DNA of 64,000 nt, taken from the NCBI RefSeq assembly GCF_011386835.1, contig NC_088797.1:35463583-35527582 (forward strand), in the 5' to 3' direction. The stretch is from Chrysemys picta bellii. Lineage: Eukaryota > Chordata > Testudines > Emydidae. This document shows positions 59,808-64,000 of this stretch, in pieces (the first letter of the stretch is position 1; each line of letters starts with the position of its first letter). The notes under the pieces were generated by a model. The model did no database searches. It was not told the DNA's origin and saw nothing but the letters and a program-made list of their open reading frames with translations. The translations under genes were made by a program, and so were the position numbers.

Positions 59808-60043
59808 TCCAGGCACCAGCTTCTCAAACAGGTGCTTGGGGCGGCCACTCCGGAGAGGGGCGGCACGTCCAGGTATTTGGCAGCAATTCGGCGGACAGTC
59901 CCTCCGCCTGGGAGTGAAGGACCTCCCGCCGAATTGCCGCCACAGATCGCGATCGTGGCTTTTTTTTTTTGTTTTGTTTTGGTTTTTTTTGTTTTGTTTT
60001 GGCTTGGGTGCTTGGGGCGGCCAAAACCTTGGAGCAGGCCCTG
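59808..60043. mobile_element. 236-bp hAT MITE (CAGGGGCGGCTCCAGG family)
   Basis: Perfect 8-bp duplications CCGTTAGG (59800-59807 and 60044-60051) flank it. The left end CAGGGGCGGCTCCAGG and right end TTGGAGCAGGCCCTG are inverted repeats. It is a close sister of 33257-33479, sharing the CGGCACGTCCAG, GAATTGCCGC and AGATCGCGATCG segments and a T-rich stretch, here expanded to TTTTGTTTTGTTTTGG. Confidence 0.93.
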
Positions 60044-60471
60044 CCGTTAGGGGCAGGGGTGATTAGGGGACAGGGTTGGATGGGTTGGGGTTTCTGTGGG
60101 GGGCAGTCGGAGGGAGTGGATGATGGCAGGGTGGGGCTACCCTCCCTCCCTGTGGCGTGTCCTATTTTTTGAATGTTAAAATATGGAATCCCTACTCACA
60201 GCGCAGCTCTCCATTCACAGCAGGCTGCAGCATGAGGTCTCAGCTACCTCATTCCCTCCCCCTCTTTCCTGTTGGTAGTGGCCAAGGGAATGCTGGGAAA
60301 TGTAGTTCTTTCCCTGCTCCAGGGCTGGCTCTATAGGCAGGGAGCTAACCAAGGAACTACAGCTCCCAGGGCCCCCTGTTGTTTCTCAGCTCCCATGCTG
60401 GATCCTGCCGCCCCTGCAAATGGGCTGCCCCAAGCACGTGCTTGCTTTGCTGGTGCCTAGAGCCGCCCCTG

Positions 60472-62070
60472 ACTCTGGTTAAGAAAGCCTATCACCTTTA
60501 TTTTGGCTGCAAAATTGGAGATCAGGACAAGAGGTGGGCCCCACACATATGCTGCAACACTTGTGTAACAAATCTTCGCCAGTGGTTGAACAGGAAAAGG
60601 AAATCTATGCCTTTTGCAGTGCCAGTGATTTGGAGAGAGCCAACAGATCATACCAGCAATTGTTACTTCTGCATGGTGCCTCCAGTTGGGAAAGGTGTGT
60701 CAAAGAAGAAAAAGTGGACTGTGCATTATCCAAACATTCCATCGGCTATACGCTCAGTACCCCACGGAGAAGGACTGCTGGTTCCTGATGCACCAGAATC
60801 ATTCTCACTTGAGTCAGACGAGGAAGAGGAAGAGGATGAAACTTCTGGTCCTGAACCATCAATGTCACAGGACCCACATTTTCTCCCATCCTCCTCCTCT
60901 GAACCACACCTCATAACACAGGGTGAACTGAATGACCTTGTCAGAGATTTGGAACTACCCAAGAGTAAGGCAGAGCTGTTGGGCTCCAGACTACAGCAGC
61001 GGAATCTCCTGGCAGGTGATGTTAGGGTTTCCATGTTCCATGACCATCAAAAGGATCTTGTCCCATTCTTCTTCATGGAAGGTGATCTTGTAGCCTGCAA
61101 CAACATCGATGGTGTGATGGCAGCCCTCAACATCGTTCACGATCCAGATGAGTGGAGACTGTTCATTGATTCATCGAAGACGAGTTTTAAAGCTGTTTTA
61201 CTGCATAATGGCAATGTTTTGCCATCAATTCCAGTTGGTCATGCAGTCCATATGAAGGAAACCTATGACAACATGAAACAACTTTTGAGGTGCATAAACT
61301 ATGACCAACATCAGTGGCAGCTTTGTGGCGATTTGAAGGTTGTTGCTCTCTTGCTTGGTCTGCAGACTGGATACACAAAGTACTGCTGTTTTCTCTGCGA
61401 ATGGGATAGTCGTGCAAGAGATTCCCACTACATCAAGAAAGATTGGCCACTCTGACAGTCATTGGAGCCTTGGAGGAAAAGTGTTCAGCATCCACCACTT
61501 GTTGATTTTGTTACCATCCTTACACATCAAGCTGGGTCTGATGAAGAAATTTGTCAAGGCCATTGACAAAACACAAGCAGCTTTCAAGTACCTCCGTGGA
61601 AAATTTCCAAGGTTAAGTGAAGCTAAGATAAAGGAAGGTGTCTTTGTTGGTCCTCAGATTCGTGAACTTCTTGGAGATGATGCATTTGACCATGCACTGC
61701 GTGGCAAGGAAAAGACGGCATGGGGAAAGCCTTCCAGTTAGTGACAATAAATTTTCTCGGAAACAACAAGGCTGACAACTACAGGTTGTTGGTGGAAAAC
61801 CTCCTCAAGGCATACAAAAGCCTTGGTTGCAACATGTCACTAAAGATACATTTTTTGCACTCTCATCTAGATTTTTTTCCACCGAACTGCGGAGCAGTGA
61901 GCGACGAGCACGGCGAGCGATTTCACCAGGACATTGCAACAATGGAGAAACGCTATCAGGGCAAATGGAGCCCATCAATGCTTGCAGACTATTGCTGGAC
62001 AGTGACAAGAGATGCTCCATTTAATGAATACAAGAGACAAGCCAAGAAGCGCCGAGTAGACACTGAATAG
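60472..62070 (+). pseudogene. Unclassified repeat-family gene, broken (possible transposase)
   Basis: A protein of about 530 residues can be followed through three frames: 60472 to a TGA at 61453-61455, a second frame from about 61510 to 61740, and a third from about 61720 to the stop at 62070. There is thus one premature stop and two frameshifts. It starts mid-protein (LVKKAYHLYFGCKIGDQDK) next to the hAT end, with a Cys-rich region (HICCNTC, NCYFC), then an acidic Ser/Glu stretch. The core has LFIDSSK (Asp at 61168), CGDLKVVALLLG (Asp at 61330), CCFLCEWD, and later VSDEHGERFHQDI (Glu at 61906 or 61915). I recall similar repeated genes annotated as uncharacterized proteins in turtles and invertebrates. 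A DDE-like RNase-H fold is inference. AATAAA follows at 62113. Confidence 0.65.
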
Positions 62071-62112
62071 GACTAAACTATGTACAGAATAGTTTTTTGC
62101 CTTTTGTTTCAT

Positions 62113-62118
62113 AATAAA
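62113..62118 (+). terminator. Poly(A) signal after the broken repeat gene
   Basis: AATAAA lies 43 bp after the final stop. Confidence 0.5.
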
Positions 62119-62759
62119 TTTTATTTATATAACCTTTTTGCTGATTTTTAAAGTGTTACATAAACAGGACAGATGAAATATTATCATCTAAAGCAACCAT
62201 AAACACATGAAAAGACCTAGGTTTACAATTTATGATTAAACCTCTACTATCTACACAATATACATAGACATAAAATGTAAAAACTTAAATATCTTAGAAA
62301 CAGTAGCCAATCAGTTGTTTTAATTGTCATATTTGAATTCAGCACATCAAAATACATAATAAATAGCACATTTTATCTCTGAAGCAGACGACTTTTCAAA
62401 AATTGTAGACCAGTGTGGTTTGTGTTATGAATCCTGTTTGTGGTGTTTCCCCAACATAATGCTGCATTGTTTCCCTCCTTTATTACATTCAGAGGGGAAG
62501 TATTGCCTCTTAGAGGTGCCCAGGGGGTGGTATGTACAATGTAGAGATCCCCCCAATATCTCACTTTTCCACCGTTTCTTACAGAAGTGACTAGGAGTGG
62601 ACTAAGGCAGAGGCACTGGGGAAAAGCCTAAACACCTCTCACCTTTTCAGAATGTGACCTAGAGGATAATAGCCACAAGGAAAATATTATTCTTTCCTTT
62701 AACTACAGACAACAATGGCAGAAGCCAGAACAAATAGACACATGGCCCTTTGAGAGACA
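62119..62759. other. Spacer before the DIRS-like element
   Basis: AT-rich, nothing recognised. Confidence 0.4.
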
Positions 62760-64000
62760 AGTAGCTTCTTCTTTGAGTGATTGCTCATGTGTATTTCACA
62801 ATAGGTGTGCGTGCTCACCACATGCACTGGTCCAGAAGTTTTTCTCCTAGCAGTACCTGTAGGAGAGCGCCCCAGCGACCCCTGGAGTGCCGCCTCCATG
62901 GCGCGGTATAAGGGACGCTGCACGCTCCCTCCCACCCTCAGTTCCTTCTTGCCACCAGTGAAGGTGCTTCGGAACCACTCTGCTCCAGCTTTGCTGTAGC
63001 TCATCCTTGAAACTGCTTGTTCATTCAGTGTATGGTACCTGTAGTTAATTAGTTGTTTAGTTAGTTTACTTTAATATAGTGCCCGGGCCAGGGCATGCCC
63101 CGTGCCCTGGATTTTAAGTTGTGCGACACTTGTAGGCAATCTATGCTACTGAGTGAGCCGCACGGACTGTCTACGCTGTTTGGGGGAAACCCATCTCAGC
63201 GATCGCTGCAAGATTTGCAAGTCGTTTAAGCCTCGGACCAAGAGAGAAAGGGCCATTAGGTTCCGGGCTATCCTGATGGAGTCGGCGCTGACCCCGGCTC
63301 TGGTGCGCTGCTCCGAGTCGGCACCAGGCATCATCATGTTGGTGCGCGGCGACCCTCCGGCGCCACTGACTCGTCAGCACCGCTCCCCATCCACAGGGCA
63401 TGCCAAGAAGGCTAGGAAGAGGCCTTCTTCGCCACCGCACCGGAGTAAACCCAGGACAGAGGCTAGACCCACGTCGGGTAGTCCTCAATCCCCACCGGCC
63501 TCTAGGCCTCCGACTCAAGTCGAGCGGAGTAGCCCAGCCCATTTGGAGCAGGCCTCCCCGGATGTCCGGATGCCCTCCACACCGGAGGCCCTGCAAGTGG
63601 CCTGGGATGTTATGTCCATGCCGGTACCAGGAGCAACGTCGATGTCGGCCCCACACTCCAGAGGCAAGCCGCCACTGGGATCTCTGCAGTCACCCCCAGC
63701 TCAGTACTGGTCTCAGTCGAGGGAATGTTCCCGATGCCATTCGCCGCCCAGTGACCGTTCAGGGCAAAGTCCACGTGGATCGCCCTCAATACCCACCAGG
63801 CTGTCTGGTTGGGTTCCGTCTAACCGAGACTCTCAACACCGCTCCGCCTCGAGGAGAAAACACCAATGGGAGCGAGGCAGACGATGCCAAAGGTCCTCAT
63901 CTCAGAGGGGTTATCGCAGCCGGTCACGGCACGAACGTCGATGTCGACCCCATTTGGCATCCCGCTCCAGGACCCCGCCACAGCACTGCCTCCACAGCCC
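62760..64000 (+). mobile_element. DIRS-like retroelement, 5' part, running off the window
   Basis: The leader (AGCTTCTTCTTTGAGTGATTGC, GCGCGGTATAAGGGACGC, CCTCAGTTCCTTCTTGCC) is the inverse of the 3' terminal segment of the intronic DIRS copy (GAAGGAACTGAG...CTTTATGC at about 51860-51900). Inverted terminal repeats are the DIRS design. A gag-like frame follows. The remainder of the element lies beyond the window. The left boundary is approximate. Confidence 0.7.
63095..64000 (+). pseudogene. DIRS gag-like frame with a frameshift, partial
   Basis: The ATG at 63095 opens MPRALDFKLCDTCRQSMLLS up to about 63164. The frame then shifts by one base, and from 63165 an uninterrupted frame of about 278 codons reaches the window edge without its own start. 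It encodes a CX2CX4HX4CX2C knuckle (CLRCLGETHLSDRCKIC), the basic stretch KSFKPRTKRERAIRF and a long Pro/Ser/Arg-rich region. The degraded gag at 49868 has the same CLGE...DKCSIYKSF pattern. The shift could be a mutation or a sequencing error. Confidence 0.7.

Larger units (their letters stand above)
58640..60471. mobile_element. hAT-like element, about 1.8 kb, host of a nested MITE
   Basis: The left end CAGGGCCGACTCTAGG is the inverted repeat of the right end CCTAGAGCCGCCCCTG, and both are followed inward by a GCTGCCCCAAGC-type block. The expected 8-bp duplication is weak (ATTGTGGG and ACTCTGGT, 5 of 8), so the ends could belong to two copies. No transposase frame is visible. It contains a G-rich tandem array and the younger MITE at 59808. 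Confidence 0.55.

Noticed and set aside
63171..63656. Minus-strand frame of 161 codons near the right edge
   Set aside because: It is the shadow of the + strand DIRS gag-like frame, which has the Cys/His knuckle.
54826..64000. let-7 microRNA cluster, which neighbours PTPDC1 in mammals
   Set aside because: I scanned both strands for the let-7 mature sequence (TGAGGTAGTAGGTTG) and did not see it; if synteny holds it would lie beyond the window.
1..64000. CRISPR array, operons or other prokaryotic features
   Set aside because: Introns, SINEs, LINEs and CpG structure show vertebrate nuclear DNA; no regularly spaced direct repeats of CRISPR type were seen.

Overview
The window looks like nuclear DNA of a cryptodire turtle. 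It is AT-rich, its exons are small and widely spaced, and it carries tRNA-derived SINEs of the turtle Cry-type (25567-25769, 42247-42415), CR1 LINE fragments, DIRS-type retroelements and many hAT-like DNA transposons. Species assignment is inference from repeat content; no marker names the species.

The one intact host gene is PTPDC1, on the + strand: a Cdc14/dual-specificity-like protein tyrosine phosphatase linked to cilium and centrosome biology. A CpG island with a candidate non-coding first exon lies at about 10.44-10.9 kb. Two alternative first coding exons follow (35510-35602 and 38039-38252), then eight shared coding exons from 38860 to the stop codon at 53794-53796. Every junction keeps frame, giving predicted proteins of 737 and 780 residues. 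The catalytic exon carries the HCX5R signature (Cys191 and Arg197 in the shorter isoform). The last intron uses a GC-AG donor. The 3' UTR runs to poly(A) signals at 54214 or 54799.

The left 10 kb holds no host gene that I recognise. It is a stack of DNA transposons, several with target-site duplications that can be read directly. These include a fold-back hAT element (263-1780), a 1.85-kb hAT element (2327-4177), and a three-level nest: a Tigger-like element (6764-8307) containing a hAT element (7515-8010) containing a 168-bp hAT MITE (7749-7916).

The gene's long 5' introns (11-35 kb) are mostly unique AT-rich sequence with scattered MIRs and palindromic MITEs. The intron before the last exon contains a degraded DIRS retroelement (about 49.85-52.02 kb) that still shows gag, reverse transcriptase and tyrosine-recombinase pieces.

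Downstream of PTPDC1 the right end is again mobile DNA. It holds a hAT-like element (58640-60471) with a nested MITE, then a broken gene of an unclassified repeat family with possible RNase-H-fold acidic residues (60472-62070). Last comes the 5' part of a second DIRS-like element, which runs off the window (about 62760-64000) and whose gag-like frame has no usable start codon because of a frameshift.
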